Source: Pseudomonadota bacterium (lineage in GTDB: Bacteria > Pseudomonadota > Gammaproteobacteria > Enterobacterales > Enterobacteriaceae). Taken from it: a stretch of 41,502 nucleotides of DNA. Positions within the stretch are counted from its first letter, which is position 1; the number at the start of each line of letters is the position of its first letter. The translations under genes and the position numbers were made by a program. Shown here piece after piece: positions 33,357 through 41,452 of the stretch. Below the pieces are notes generated by a model. The model was given only the letters and a program-made list of their open reading frames with translations. It was not told the origin of the DNA and did not search any database. The stretch lies in the NCBI GenBank assembly GCA_023454395.1, contig JAEYFY010000097.1, forward strand, positions 1-41,502, read 5' to 3'.

Positions 33357-35306
33357 TTAGAATTTATACTCTATGCCTAACCAGTAATTACGACCGTCTT
33401 CCATATAACCTTGGGTGTATTCATACGATTTATCAAATAGGTTATTAACCGAAGCATTCGCAGAAACACCATAACCAAAGTCATAATCTAAACGAAGATC
33501 GGTTTTTGCATAGCCTGCGAGTTTGTCATCTTCATCAATACGGTTATAAGTCCAGCCTTGTGCTTCTTCCATAATGGTAAAGCGAACTTGTTCAACTGGA
33601 ATAAACGTCATCCACATATAAGCTTTATGTTTTGGTAAGCCTTCAATATGTTCGATTTTTTTCGGGTCACTGTGAATATAGCTATAGTTTACGCCAAGTT
33701 CTAACCAATCAGTGACGTTGCCTTTCGTGCCTAAATCAAGACCCACGTAGTCAATGCGTCCACTATTTTGGTTTTGGAAGAATGCGTTGCCATTACGATA
33801 AACTGTGTGTGCCATAATTGCATCACTGACTCGGTTGTAGTAAATGCTGGTTTGGTAACCCCATTTATCGGTAATGTGCCCTTCATAGGTTAAGTCGAAC
33901 GATAATGCACGTTCAGGATCTAAATCAGGATTAATAATCCCTTTTGATCCATCTTTCGGTTTCTCAGTGGTATAACGCTCTTTTTGCGTTGGGAAGCGAC
34001 TACGATCAGACACCGAGAAGCGGACAGCATCGTCATTGGCTAAAGAATATTTCGCCATCATTTCCCAGTTAAAAGCGGTTTGTTTGTTGTCATCAGCCCC
34101 TTTATCGGTATCAACACTGTCACGCCAGTCATAGCTAATGGCACCGACTAAATCGAGATCATTGGTGACAACCCATTGGTATTCTGTGGCTAAAGACCAT
34201 GTTCTGTCTTTATAACGCATCCAATCACCGCCTTTCTCTTTTTGAGCGCGATGAACATCATCTTTCCAATGTGCAGCAAAAGAGAGTAGGTCACTGTCGC
34301 GTGTATCAATACCTAATTGCAATGCAGCGCCTGTGCTGTAGTCGTCATAGTGGCTATAGTCAGGAGTATCCCCTTTTTTTGGATACATATAGAGGGTATT
34401 TTCAAATTTATCGTGATAAGCACGGCTTTGTAGATTAATACCATCGGTGATTTGTGTTACACCGCTATAGTAATAGCTTTCTTTGTTGTAATCTGGCCAC
34501 GCCCAATATTTAAATTTACCCTTACCTAATGTTGATGGTGGGCTATTTTTTTCACCGTCTTGTTTTACATAAGTCAGGGTATATTCGTCAGAAGCGCGTG
34601 GCGTCCAGCCTACTTTAATCATGCCGCGCTTATCGTCAGTTGCTGAATTATCACGACGTCCATGTGTACCGGCTGCTTGATTATTTTCGTCAGCCCCCGG
34701 AATTGGTGTAAAGCGTTGTTTTAATTGGCTACCACTGATTTGAATAAAGCCTAAATCATTGCGAGCGCCTAAACGCGCACTCATGTTATGTGCATAATCA
34801 GCACCGCGAGCAAAACCTTGAGAATAAGCAATGCTTCCTTCTAAGGGTTTTTTCGGTGTCGCAGTGGTGATATTGATAGCGCCGCCCATTAAGTTAGGGC
34901 CTTGCAGTAATGAGGTATAGCCTTTGTTGACTTCGATGCTTGCCAGATCGTTAGTGGTAAAGCGCGCTAAGTCTAAGTTGCCATCATAAGGAACATACGT
35001 TGGAATACCATCAAAGAATACAGGCACTTGACGGCTATCAAAGCCACGCACTTTAATGGTGTATTCATTACGGTTGCCCGATTTTTGCATCACAACACCG
35101 GGTAATGTTGCAATAGCTTGTGCCGCATTCACTTTATTTTGTTCAAGCATTTGTTCTTGTGTTAACACATCTGGATTGGCCGCAATCGGGCTACTCCAAA
35201 CGGTTAATAGATCAGGCGTTGATTGCCCATAAGTAGTGTCAGCAAGCGCAATACTTGGCAGCAGAGCAACAGATAAACAGTAGCATAGAGGTTTTAATTT
35301 CATCAT
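33357..35306 (-). CDS. TonB-dependent outer-membrane receptor, probably for a molybdenum/tungsten species
   Basis: The 649-residue protein has a signal peptide (cleavage near ALA-DTT), a TonB-box-like DLLTVWSS, and a plug domain with ALPGVVMQKSGNRNEYTIKV-like sequence, VPVFFDGIPTYVPYDG and GPNLMGGAINITT. The beta-barrel ends in the typical aromatic tail YWLGIEYKF. By sequence alone it would be called an iron-siderophore receptor. A ModE-type operator 20-45 bases upstream and the neighbouring ModD and MolABC-like genes suggest it imports molybdate or tungstate, probably chelated. Two ATG codons in a row (35306, 35303) make the exact start uncertain by one codon. It has its own promoter, behind a terminator of the upstream operon. 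Confidence 0.9.
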   Translation of the reverse strand: MMKLKPLCYCLSVALLPSIALADTTYGQSTPDLLTVWSSPIAANPDVLTQEQMLEQNKVNAAQAIATLPGVVMQKSGNRNEYTIKVRGFDSRQVPVFFDGIPTYVPYDGNLDLARFTTNDLASIEVNKGYTSLLQGPNLMGGAINITTATPKKPLEGSIAYSQGFARGADYAHNMSARLGARNDLGFIQISGSQLKQRFTPIPGADENNQAAGTHGRRDNSATDDKRGMIKVGWTPRASDEYTLTYVKQDGEKNSPPSTLGKGKFKYWAWPDYNKESYYYSGVTQITDGINLQSRAYHDKFENTLYMYPKKGDTPDYSHYDDYSTGAALQLGIDTRDSDLLSFAAHWKDDVHRAQKEKGGDWMRYKDRTWSLATEYQWVVTNDLDLVGAISYDWRDSVDTDKGADDNKQTAFNWEMMAKYSLANDDAVRFSVSDRSRFPTQKERYTTEKPKDGSKGIINPDLDPERALSFDLTYEGHITDKWGYQTSIYYNRVSDAIMAHTVYRNGNAFFQNQNSGRIDYVGLDLGTKGNVTDWLELGVNYSYIHSDPKKIEHIEGLPKHKAYMWMTFIPVEQVRFTIMEEAQGWTYNRIDEDDKLAGYAKTDLRLDYDFGYGVSANASVNNLFDKSYEYTQGYMEDGRNYWLGIEYKF

Positions 35307-35325
35307 TCCAATCTCAATTTGCAGT

Positions 35326-35351
35326 CCGTATATAATTTTTTATATAGCGAT
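35326..35351 (-). promoter_or_regulatory. ModE-type operator upstream of the TonB receptor
   Basis: On the - strand the site reads ATCGC-TATATA-AAAAAT-TATATA-CGG. The ModE consensus as recalled is ATCGnTATATA-N6-TATATAnCGAT, so the left half and both TATATA blocks match exactly with correct 6-base spacing. The right outer bases are less good. In E. coli, molybdate-bound ModE represses modABC through such a site. Here it lies over the likely receptor promoter. Confidence 0.8.
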
Positions 35352-35367
35352 ATGCGTAAAAATAAAT

Positions 35368-35401
35368 GAATAAAATGAGTGCTGACAATACGTTAGCACT
35401 C
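35368..35401 (-). terminator. Probable terminator of the binding protein-modD operon
   Basis: Stem GAGTGCTAAC / GTCAGCACTC (10 bp with one G-U pair, 35377-35386 with 35392-35401) followed on the - strand by ATTTTATTCATTTA. It separates modD from the receptor gene, so the receptor depends on its own promoter. Confidence 0.6.
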
Positions 35402-35462
35402 GGTTTGTTTATTATTGATTAAATATGTAAATACTTACTTACAAGTAAAATGCTATTTTTAT

Positions 35463-36311
35463 TTAATCTTTTGGGTAAAGACGAACTTTAATATCCGTCG
35501 GTGGTGCATAATAAGGCGCAGACGTTACCATTAAACGGATGCCTGTTTGTGCGTATTTTTCAATCGTATTCAGGTTAATGCCGCCAGCCAACGAAAGATG
35601 GCATTGAGGTGCAATTTGAGGCGCTTCATGTTGGAGTTGAGCAATATCTTCAACGGAGAATTTATCTAGCTGTAAAATATCCGGTTGAGCTTTTAGCGCT
35701 TCTCTCGCTTGTTCAATATCATCAGCTTCTACCACGATGCACTTTTCAGGTGCAGCTTGGCGTAACTGTTTAACGTGTTGCGCCCAATTATCTGGCTCTG
35801 ATAAAAATCGGCGATGATTCGCAAAGAGTAAAATAGTTTCAGAACAACCTTGGCGATGGATCACACCACCGCCCGCAAGTACCGCTTGTGTTGCCAGTAA
35901 CTTGGTATTTGGGATATTTTTACGGGTACACGCAATTTGCCCTTTTGGTTGATAGCGGTGATAGATTTCTAGCATTTTCGCCATATAGTCACTCACACCA
36001 CAACTCCACTCCAGCACGTTTTGTACCACTTTCCAGCCTTGATGCAGTGCATCAGCACGACCTTCTGCTGTGATTAAACAATCGCCTTTGTCGGCAAAAT
36101 CACCGTCTTGTCGATGTGCTTTTACCTCTAACCCTAACTTTTCCAATAAACGGCAACCTAGCGTGATCCCACTAACACAACCAGCTTCACGGCGTGTAAA
36201 TGTCATCGTACCTAATTGATCACTGATATTCAGGGCGCGACTTGTTAAATCACCATACTGAATATCTTCCATCAATAAATTATCAAGAAAGGCATCAGGG
36301 TAATAAATCAT
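35463..36311 (-). CDS. modD: ModD, quinolinate phosphoribosyltransferase-like protein
   Basis: This 282-residue NadC paralog keeps the phosphoribosyltransferase core: ACTRKNIPNTKLLATQAVLA (NadC TRKTxPG), GGGVIHRQGCSETILLFANH, IVVEADDIEQAREAL, DILQLDKFS and SLAGGINLNTIEKYAQTGI. PRPP-binding and acidic residues are therefore largely retained. ModD is known from molybdenum transport loci (Rhodobacter type), but its reaction is not established. It may transfer phosphoribose to a pyridine-like acid or act on a metal ligand. The gene starts within the methyltransferase stop (ATGA overlap). Confidence 0.9.
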   Translation of the reverse strand: MIYYPDAFLDNLLMEDIQYGDLTSRALNISDQLGTMTFTRREAGCVSGITLGCRLLEKLGLEVKAHRQDGDFADKGDCLITAEGRADALHQGWKVVQNVLEWSCGVSDYMAKMLEIYHRYQPKGQIACTRKNIPNTKLLATQAVLAGGGVIHRQGCSETILLFANHRRFLSEPDNWAQHVKQLRQAAPEKCIVVEADDIEQAREALKAQPDILQLDKFSVEDIAQLQHEAPQIAPQCHLSLAGGINLNTIEKYAQTGIRLMVTSAPYYAPPTDIKVRLYPKD

Positions 36312-37132
36312 AGCGTTAACTCGCTTTCAGGCACTACATCCCAAGACACCATCGCCCAATCACGGGTAGGCGAAATCAGTGAAACACCATTTTTAATGCT
36401 TTCATGATAATAATGGGTTAAGCGAGTGATTTCGTCTTCGCTTAGCGGTCCTACAGAGAAGTTGATGCCTTCAATAAATTGCTCAAGGCTATTGAAATTA
36501 CTCTGGCAATTACGGCTACGGATATAATCCACTTTAGGGTGAATGCCCATTTGATTCAGCATATTCACCGCATAAATGTACGTCGGAAGTGTAGGAACCT
36601 CTCGACCCAGTAAGCGAATAATGCGTTGATCAACAAAGGTTGGCGAAACCGTGTGAGTGGTATAAACACGGAGTTTAGCTTGGCGATTAAGTTTTAAGAG
36701 TGCGGTTTGTAAATCCATCACGAGTGTTGAACGTGAAGCAACCGCGATATCACAACGAGGAAGTGCATCCCAGCTATCTTCCCATGAGCAAGTGATAAAT
36801 TCTGCATGATTGATGCCGGCTTGTTCAGCTCGGCGTTTAGCCACTGCGAGCATCCCTGTACTGTAATCAATACCAATGGTTTTTTTGAATTTATCCGCAA
36901 CATGAATGCTGATAGAGCCAGGACCACAACCTACATCTAATAGGGTTTCTGCACCTGTGAAATCCATCATTTCACGAAATTTTATTAAATAAGGATCGTT
37001 AGGATTTGCACAGGTTTCTGCCATTTTCTCAGCACGTTTATCCCAATGTTCTGGCTCTTTTTTGGTTCTTTCAGCCTGTACCATGTGGTTTTTATAAAGT
37101 TGAGCAAAATCGGTGGTTTCAATGGTGTTCAT
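36308..37132 (-). CDS. Class I SAM-dependent methyltransferase of the uptake operon
   Basis: Starting at 37132 (AGG at good spacing; an upstream ATG at 37207 lies inside the ATPase gene), the protein has 274 residues. The SAM motif I is LLDVGCGPGSISIHVA, followed by TIGIDYSTGMLAVAKRRAEQ, the acidic loop of motif II. The substrate is unknown. It is coupled by overlaps to the ABC ATPase upstream and modD downstream, so its product probably belongs to the uptake system: methylating either a metal ligand or an intermediate handled by ModD (inference). Confidence 0.88.
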   Translation of the reverse strand: MNTIETTDFAQLYKNHMVQAERTKKEPEHWDKRAEKMAETCANPNDPYLIKFREMMDFTGAETLLDVGCGPGSISIHVADKFKKTIGIDYSTGMLAVAKRRAEQAGINHAEFITCSWEDSWDALPRCDIAVASRSTLVMDLQTALLKLNRQAKLRVYTTHTVSPTFVDQRIIRLLGREVPTLPTYIYAVNMLNQMGIHPKVDYIRSRNCQSNFNSLEQFIEGINFSVGPLSEDEITRLTHYYHESIKNGVSLISPTRDWAMVSWDVVPESELTL

Positions 37133-37913
37133 ATTCTTGCCTATGGTCATTGTTATTATCAGAGTAGGCGTGAAAATGCGCCTGAATATCTGTGGGTTGT
37201 ACACCATAAAGGTGTGCTAAATTATCGGGTGTTAGCAAAATTTCAGGGCTATTTTGCAAAACAGGCGTATGAGGTGTCAGTAAAATAACATCATCAGCCA
37301 ATGAGGCGGCATGTTGTGGATGGTGTGTTGACATAAACACACTGATCCCTAACGCTTTTAATGCCTTAACTTGGGTAAGCAGTTTTATTTGATTACCAAA
37401 ATCAAGGCTGGCTGCGGGTTCATCCATAATCAGTAATTTGGGCTGTTGCACTAAAGCACGGGCAATCAAGACCATCTGTTTTTCACCACCACTTAAGGTA
37501 TCAAAAGTGCGGTAAGCAAGATGAGAAAGCGAGAGCATTTCTAAGGTTTCCATTGCCATTGCTTTATCTTGTGAGCTAGGCATTGAGAAAAAGGATAAAT
37601 GTGCGCCTCGTCCCATCACAACCATATCGATAACATTGAATGAAAAGGGGATATGTGTAGCTTGAGGAACATACGCCACCACTTTAGCCAGTTCTGTTGG
37701 TGACCACTCACTTAGTTTTTTACCCGCAATATTAATCTCACCATCAATACAAGGTATTAGCCCTAATAGCGTTCGCATCAGTGTGGTTTTTCCACAGCCA
37801 TTGGCACCTAATAAGCAGATGATTTGCCCTTGTTTGATGTGGAATGAGAGATCTTTAATTAAGATTTTACCTTTATAGCCAATGGCGAGCTGTTTTGCAT
37901 TAGCAATGATCAT
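37119..37913 (-). CDS. ABC transporter ATPase, FecE/BtuD/MolC type
   Basis: A 264-residue ATPase: Walker A CLLGANGCGKTTLMRTLLG, Q-loop VAYVPQATHIPF, signature LSGGEKQMVLIARAL, Walker B LLIMDEPAASLD and switch His in STHHPQH. This is the class that powers iron-chelate, cobalamin and MolABC molybdate importers. The ATGA overlap with the permease and a 14-base overlap with the methyltransferase show a single operon. Confidence 0.95.
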   Translation of the reverse strand: MIIANAKQLAIGYKGKILIKDLSFHIKQGQIICLLGANGCGKTTLMRTLLGLIPCIDGEINIAGKKLSEWSPTELAKVVAYVPQATHIPFSFNVIDMVVMGRGAHLSFFSMPSSQDKAMAMETLEMLSLSHLAYRTFDTLSGGEKQMVLIARALVQQPKLLIMDEPAASLDFGNQIKLLTQVKALKALGISVFMSTHHPQHAASLADDVILLTPHTPVLQNSPEILLTPDNLAHLYGVQPTDIQAHFHAYSDNNNDHRQEYEHH

Positions 37914-38908
37914 GCACCTTTCCTTGTTCTAAGTAACAACATTAAGAAGAATGGCGCACCAATGGCAGAGGTTAAAATACCTAATGGAAGTTCAATATTG
38001 GCTATTGTCCGCGCTAATGTGTCAGTGATTAGCAGCATAATGGCACCCACAAGTAAGGATACAGGCAGTTGTTGGCTAAAGTTAGCACCCACTAACAATC
38101 TTGCAATATGCGGCACTATTAAGCCGAGCCAGCCAATAATGCCCGCGATAGAAACTGCACTTGCGGTGATTAATGTGGCTGACAAAATAAAGACAAGTCG
38201 AGTGACTTCGACGTTTAAACCTAATGCTCTGGCTTCTTCATCAGATAAACTGAGAATATTCATGCGCCAGCGCAGTAAAATCAGTGGAATAAAGCCAATC
38301 AACATTAAAGGGGCGACAGAAATTAAATCAGAAGCCGTAATGGTCGAAAGCCCCCCCAAGAGCCAAAAGGTAATTGAAGGCAATTGCGTATAGGGATCAG
38401 CGAGAATTTTCATTAATGAGATCGCAGAGCCACATAACGCACTAATCGCAATACCAACCAAGACAAGCGAAAGAACAGGATCGTGTTGTTTAGCAAGCCT
38501 TGCAATAAAGTAGACTAAGGCAACCGTTGCCAAACCGCCTGCAAAGGCAAATAGCTGAATAGACAACATTGATTGCCCAAGGAAAATACCTAAAACCGCA
38601 CCCACGCCTGCACCTGATGAAACGCCAAGAATATCAGGTGATACCAATGGATTACGGAACATGCCTTGATAAGCCGCCCCTGCAATCGCAAGCCCGCCAC
38701 CAATTAAGATTGCCGCCAAAACACGGGGAAATCTTATTTGCCAAAAGACAGTTTCAGTTCTGCTGTATTCCACATTGCCTATTAATTTATTACTTACCAG
38801 TGTCCACAGTTCATTAGCGGTAAGTGAATACTTACCACTAGTGATGGCAATCAATGTGACAATTGAGAATAACGCAAATAAAAGCGTGATGCGTACTGAT
38901 TGACTCAT
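37910..38908 (-). CDS. ABC transporter permease, FecCD/BtuC/MolB type
   Basis: With the start at 38908 (ATGA overlap with the binding-protein stop, GGGG just upstream) it is 332 residues. An upstream ATG at 38932 is possible but lacks a ribosome site. About ten membrane helices are visible. The family stretches are FWQIRFPRVLAAILIGGGLA, AGAAYQGMFRNPLVSPDILG and IAGIIGWLGLIVPHIARLLV. It is the membrane channel for the substrate delivered by the Tat-exported binding protein. Confidence 0.95.
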   Translation of the reverse strand: MSQSVRITLLFALFSIVTLIAITSGKYSLTANELWTLVSNKLIGNVEYSRTETVFWQIRFPRVLAAILIGGGLAIAGAAYQGMFRNPLVSPDILGVSSGAGVGAVLGIFLGQSMLSIQLFAFAGGLATVALVYFIARLAKQHDPVLSLVLVGIAISALCGSAISLMKILADPYTQLPSITFWLLGGLSTITASDLISVAPLMLIGFIPLILLRWRMNILSLSDEEARALGLNVEVTRLVFILSATLITASAVSIAGIIGWLGLIVPHIARLLVGANFSQQLPVSLLVGAIMLLITDTLARTIANIELPLGILTSAIGAPFFLMLLLRTRKGA

Positions 38909-39936
38909 GAATACCCCAGCAATTGCTGACATTGTTCAGCACTTAATTGCGTATGATAAAAATGAGCAAAGTAATTTTGTAGATCTTGATCGGCTTGTTT
39001 TTCTATTCGAGCGTCAAAATGGCTCTGTAAGCGACGCATCCCCATTAAACGGTTGATACCTGGAGGACCATCTAACCAACCAAATGGTAATCCTTTAAAC
39101 AGTAAAACTTTGTTGTTTTTAACAGCTTGGATGCTTTTCCATACCGCGTCGTGCATAATTTGCTGATAAGCATTTTCATCTTGTGTGATGATAATTTCAG
39201 GGTCCCACATCAACAGTTGTTCTGGTGACACATCCGTTAACCCTGTGAAATCAGGAATATCTACCACATTTTCAAAACCTAATGTTTCAATAGCTTCGGT
39301 ATGAATAGAGCTTCTAGCACCTGTTTGTAACCCTTTCGCACCCCGAGCAAGGTAAAAACGAGGGCTTGTTTTTTGTGTCGCAGCAAATAAGGCTGCATCG
39401 CTAAGATATTGCTCTGCAATGCGTGCTAATGTTTCTGCTCTTTCGCTAACACCTAATAAAGCCCCTGTTTGACGTAACTGCGCCGGGCTATCTTTTAATG
39501 TGCCATCAATTAACACATAAGGCACACCAGTTTGATCAGAAACACGCTTCGCTAGTGAACGATAGGTTTCATCCACATTACCACTATCAATAATGATATC
39601 AGGCTCTAACGTCAGTAACGCTTCTAAAGAGAGTGTACTTCCTCGTCCTGATAAGCGCCCTAAACGAGGTAATTTACGCAGTTCATCTGAAAATAAGGGG
39701 CTTTTTTCTAAATTAAGTGATGAAAAACCCAATAATTTTTCAGGTGCTAATGCGAGTAACAATTGATCAGTTGGAGGTCCCGCACTTATCACGCGATGGA
39801 TCGCTGTTGGTGCAGGAATATGACCAAATTGTGCTGCTATACGTGAGGTTATTGCGGCTCTTACCGAATGTGGAAGTGCTGATAATGTCGCAATAGTTGT
39901 GAGGTAAGTTAGAAATTGTCGTCTACAGATCGCCAT
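38905..39936 (-). CDS. Periplasmic substrate-binding protein with Tat signal, MolA/BtuF-like
   Basis: A 343-residue cluster A (FecB/BtuF) binding protein. The N-terminus ICRRQFLTYLTTIATLSALP has a twin-arginine motif (RRQFL), then a hydrophobic core and SVRAA, indicating Tat export rather than Sec. There is no lipobox. The two lobes contain VISAGPPTDQLLLALAPEKL and LEALLTLEPDIIIDSG, then LTDVSPEQLLMWDPEIIITQ. It is the first gene of the operon. A weaker ModE-like site lies 34-57 bases upstream. Confidence 0.92.
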   Translation of the reverse strand: MAICRRQFLTYLTTIATLSALPHSVRAAITSRIAAQFGHIPAPTAIHRVISAGPPTDQLLLALAPEKLLGFSSLNLEKSPLFSDELRKLPRLGRLSGRGSTLSLEALLTLEPDIIIDSGNVDETYRSLAKRVSDQTGVPYVLIDGTLKDSPAQLRQTGALLGVSERAETLARIAEQYLSDAALFAATQKTSPRFYLARGAKGLQTGARSSIHTEAIETLGFENVVDIPDFTGLTDVSPEQLLMWDPEIIITQDENAYQQIMHDAVWKSIQAVKNNKVLLFKGLPFGWLDGPPGINRLMGMRRLQSHFDARIEKQADQDLQNYFAHFYHTQLSAEQCQQLLGYS

Positions 39937-39969
39937 AAGTTCACACTGTTTATTGTTTTATATTGAGAA

Positions 39970-39993
39970 CGTTGTTTCATTTATTATATAGCG
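39970..39993 (-). promoter_or_regulatory. Weaker ModE-like operator upstream of the binding protein
   Basis: CGTTGTTTC-ATTTAT-TATATAGCG on the + strand: the right half is perfect for the ModE half-site, the left half matches 6 of 9 (CGTTATATA), and the 6-base spacer is right. A -10-like TATAAT for the - strand gene overlaps the good half. Alone it would be marginal; the strong site at 35326 raises its credibility. Confidence 0.5.
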
Positions 39994-40098
39994 AAGAATA
40001 CTATATTTCCTTTGGCTTAAGTCAAGGGATCATCAGTCAAAATCAAATCTAGGCTCATATCTGAAAAACTTTATTCGAAATAGTGTATAACCTAGGGC

Positions 40099-40104
40099 TA
40101 TAAT
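40099..40104 (+). promoter_or_regulatory. Possible gntR -10 element
   Basis: A perfect TATAAT lies 64 bases before the gntR start, but no good -35 precedes it at 16-18 bp. The rest of the 231-base gap to the divergent binding-protein gene shows only the ModE-like site. Confidence 0.35.
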
Positions 40105-40167
40105 CAGCGTTCTTGGAAAATTAAAGCGCGTATTAATACGAGTGTTTTTGGATAGTTGCGATATAAA

Positions 40168-41163
40168 ATGAAGAAAAAACGCCCCTCATTACAGGATGTA
40201 GCTTCACGAGTTGGTGTTACCAAAATGACGGTTAGCCGATTTTTGCGTAACCCCGAACAAGTCTCTGAAGCTTTACGAGAAAAAATTGCGCGTGAATTAG
40301 ATAGCCTTAATTATATTCCTAATCGCGCCCCTGATATTTTATCTAATTCAACCAGTCATGCGATTGGGGTATTGCTACCTTCTTTAACTAACCAAGTTTT
40401 TGCCGAAGTTATTCGTGGTATTGAATCAGTCACCGATAAATACGGTTATCAAACCATGTTAGCGCATTATGGCTATCGTGCTGAAAAAGAAGAAGAACGT
40501 CTGCTTTCATTACTCTCTTATAATATTGATGGGCTTATTCTTGCTGAAAGAACGCACACGCCAAAAACCATGAAAATGCTAGAAACCGCGGGTATTCCTG
40601 TGGTGGAGATTATGGACAGCGTTTCGCCTTGTTTTGATTCAGCGGTAGGATTAGATAACGTTGCAGCTTCACAACAGATGGTCAGTGAAATGATTAAGCG
40701 TGGCTGTAAACGCGTTATCTACCTTGGCGCAAGACAAGATGAACGAACCTTAATGCGTTTAAATGGCTATGAAAAAGCGATGCAAAATGCGGGCTTGCCT
40801 GTTGGTAATGTGATGACGCCAAAAAGTTCTTCTTATTCATTGGGCGCTGAATTATTACATGCGGCACGTAAGCAATATCCTGATTTAGACGGGCTTTATT
40901 GCACCAATGACGATATTGCGATTGGTGCTGTTTTTGAGTGCCAGCGTTTAGGCATTTCAGTGCCAGAGGATATTGCGATATCAGGTTTCCACGGGCACGA
41001 TGTTGGACAAGTCATGACACCTCGCCTTGCCAGTATTTTCACTCCGCGTGATGAAATGGGGCAACAAGCGGCTGATTTATTGCTTAAACGAATGAAAGGT
41101 AAAATTGCGCGAGGTCAAGTGATTGATGTCGGTTTTCGTATTATCACTGGTGAAAGCATTTAA
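40168..41163 (+). CDS. gntR: Gluconate-utilisation repressor GntR (LacI family)
   Basis: The 331-residue protein is the same length as E. coli GntR and resembles it throughout. The helix-turn-helix is SLQDVASRVGVTKMTVSRFL, the hinge is NYIPNRAPDILSN, and the ligand-binding domain has IGVLLPSLTNQVFAEVIRGI, DGLYCTNDDIAIGA and SGFHGHDVGQVMTPRLAS. The ATG at 40168 matches the E. coli start (MKKKRP); a TTG at 40156 is rejected. It represses gluconate genes, starting with the downstream gntK, via the double operator at 41385-41413. Confidence 0.96.
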   Translation: MKKKRPSLQDVASRVGVTKMTVSRFLRNPEQVSEALREKIARELDSLNYIPNRAPDILSNSTSHAIGVLLPSLTNQVFAEVIRGIESVTDKYGYQTMLAHYGYRAEKEEERLLSLLSYNIDGLILAERTHTPKTMKMLETAGIPVVEIMDSVSPCFDSAVGLDNVAASQQMVSEMIKRGCKRVIYLGARQDERTLMRLNGYEKAMQNAGLPVGNVMTPKSSSYSLGAELLHAARKQYPDLDGLYCTNDDIAIGAVFECQRLGISVPEDIAISGFHGHDVGQVMTPRLASIFTPRDEMGQQAADLLLKRMKGKIARGQVIDVGFRIITGESI

Positions 41164-41204
41164 ACGTTTAACTTATTGATATTACTTTAAATTAATAATT
41201 TACT

Positions 41205-41240
41205 AACCCTATTGTTATATGATGAACAGTAGGGTTTTTT
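41205..41240 (+). terminator. Rho-independent terminator of gntR
   Basis: AACCCTATTGTT (41205-41216) pairs with AACAGTAGGGTT (41225-41236), a 12-bp stem with one mismatch, followed by a T run. It separates gntR from gntK. Confidence 0.85.
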
Positions 41241-41384
41241 ATTGCGCCCTAAGGATGAAAATGGGGCTATTAGTCGGATATTTTGTTGTCAGTTTGTAGA
41301 TCATCTTACTTTCATTTGAGAGTCGCTTCACATTTTCGCTCCTTAGTTGATCTTGGTTGTTGTATTCACCTTATCACTTCGGAT

Positions 41385-41413
41385 ATGTTACCCGTAACAG
41401 TTACGGGTAACAT
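41385..41413. promoter_or_regulatory. Double GntR operator upstream of gntK
   Basis: ATGTTACCCGTAAC, a central A, and GTTACGGGTAACAT form a perfect 29-base palindrome. It contains two overlapping copies of the GntR pattern ATGTTA-N4-TAACAT (41385-41400 and 41398-41413), each degenerate only where they overlap. Gluconate would relieve repression of gntK. The 289-base gap otherwise holds the gntR terminator and the presumed gntK promoter. Confidence 0.85.
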
Positions 41414-41452
41414 TACAAAAAAGACTTAATATCTGCCTTAAAGGAGCATTCT

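Noticed and set aside
37133..37207. Longer methyltransferase with a start at 37207
   Set aside because: The extension lies within the ATPase gene and has no ribosome site, while 37132 has AGG at a good distance.
38909..38932. Longer permease with a start at 38932
   Set aside because: No ribosome site; the 38908 ATG gives the ATGA overlap used between the neighbouring genes.
33357..39936. Iron siderophore uptake operon under Fur control
   Set aside because: No Fur-like box was recognised in the promoters, while a strong ModE-type site is present at the receptor; iron remains possible but is not the best reading.
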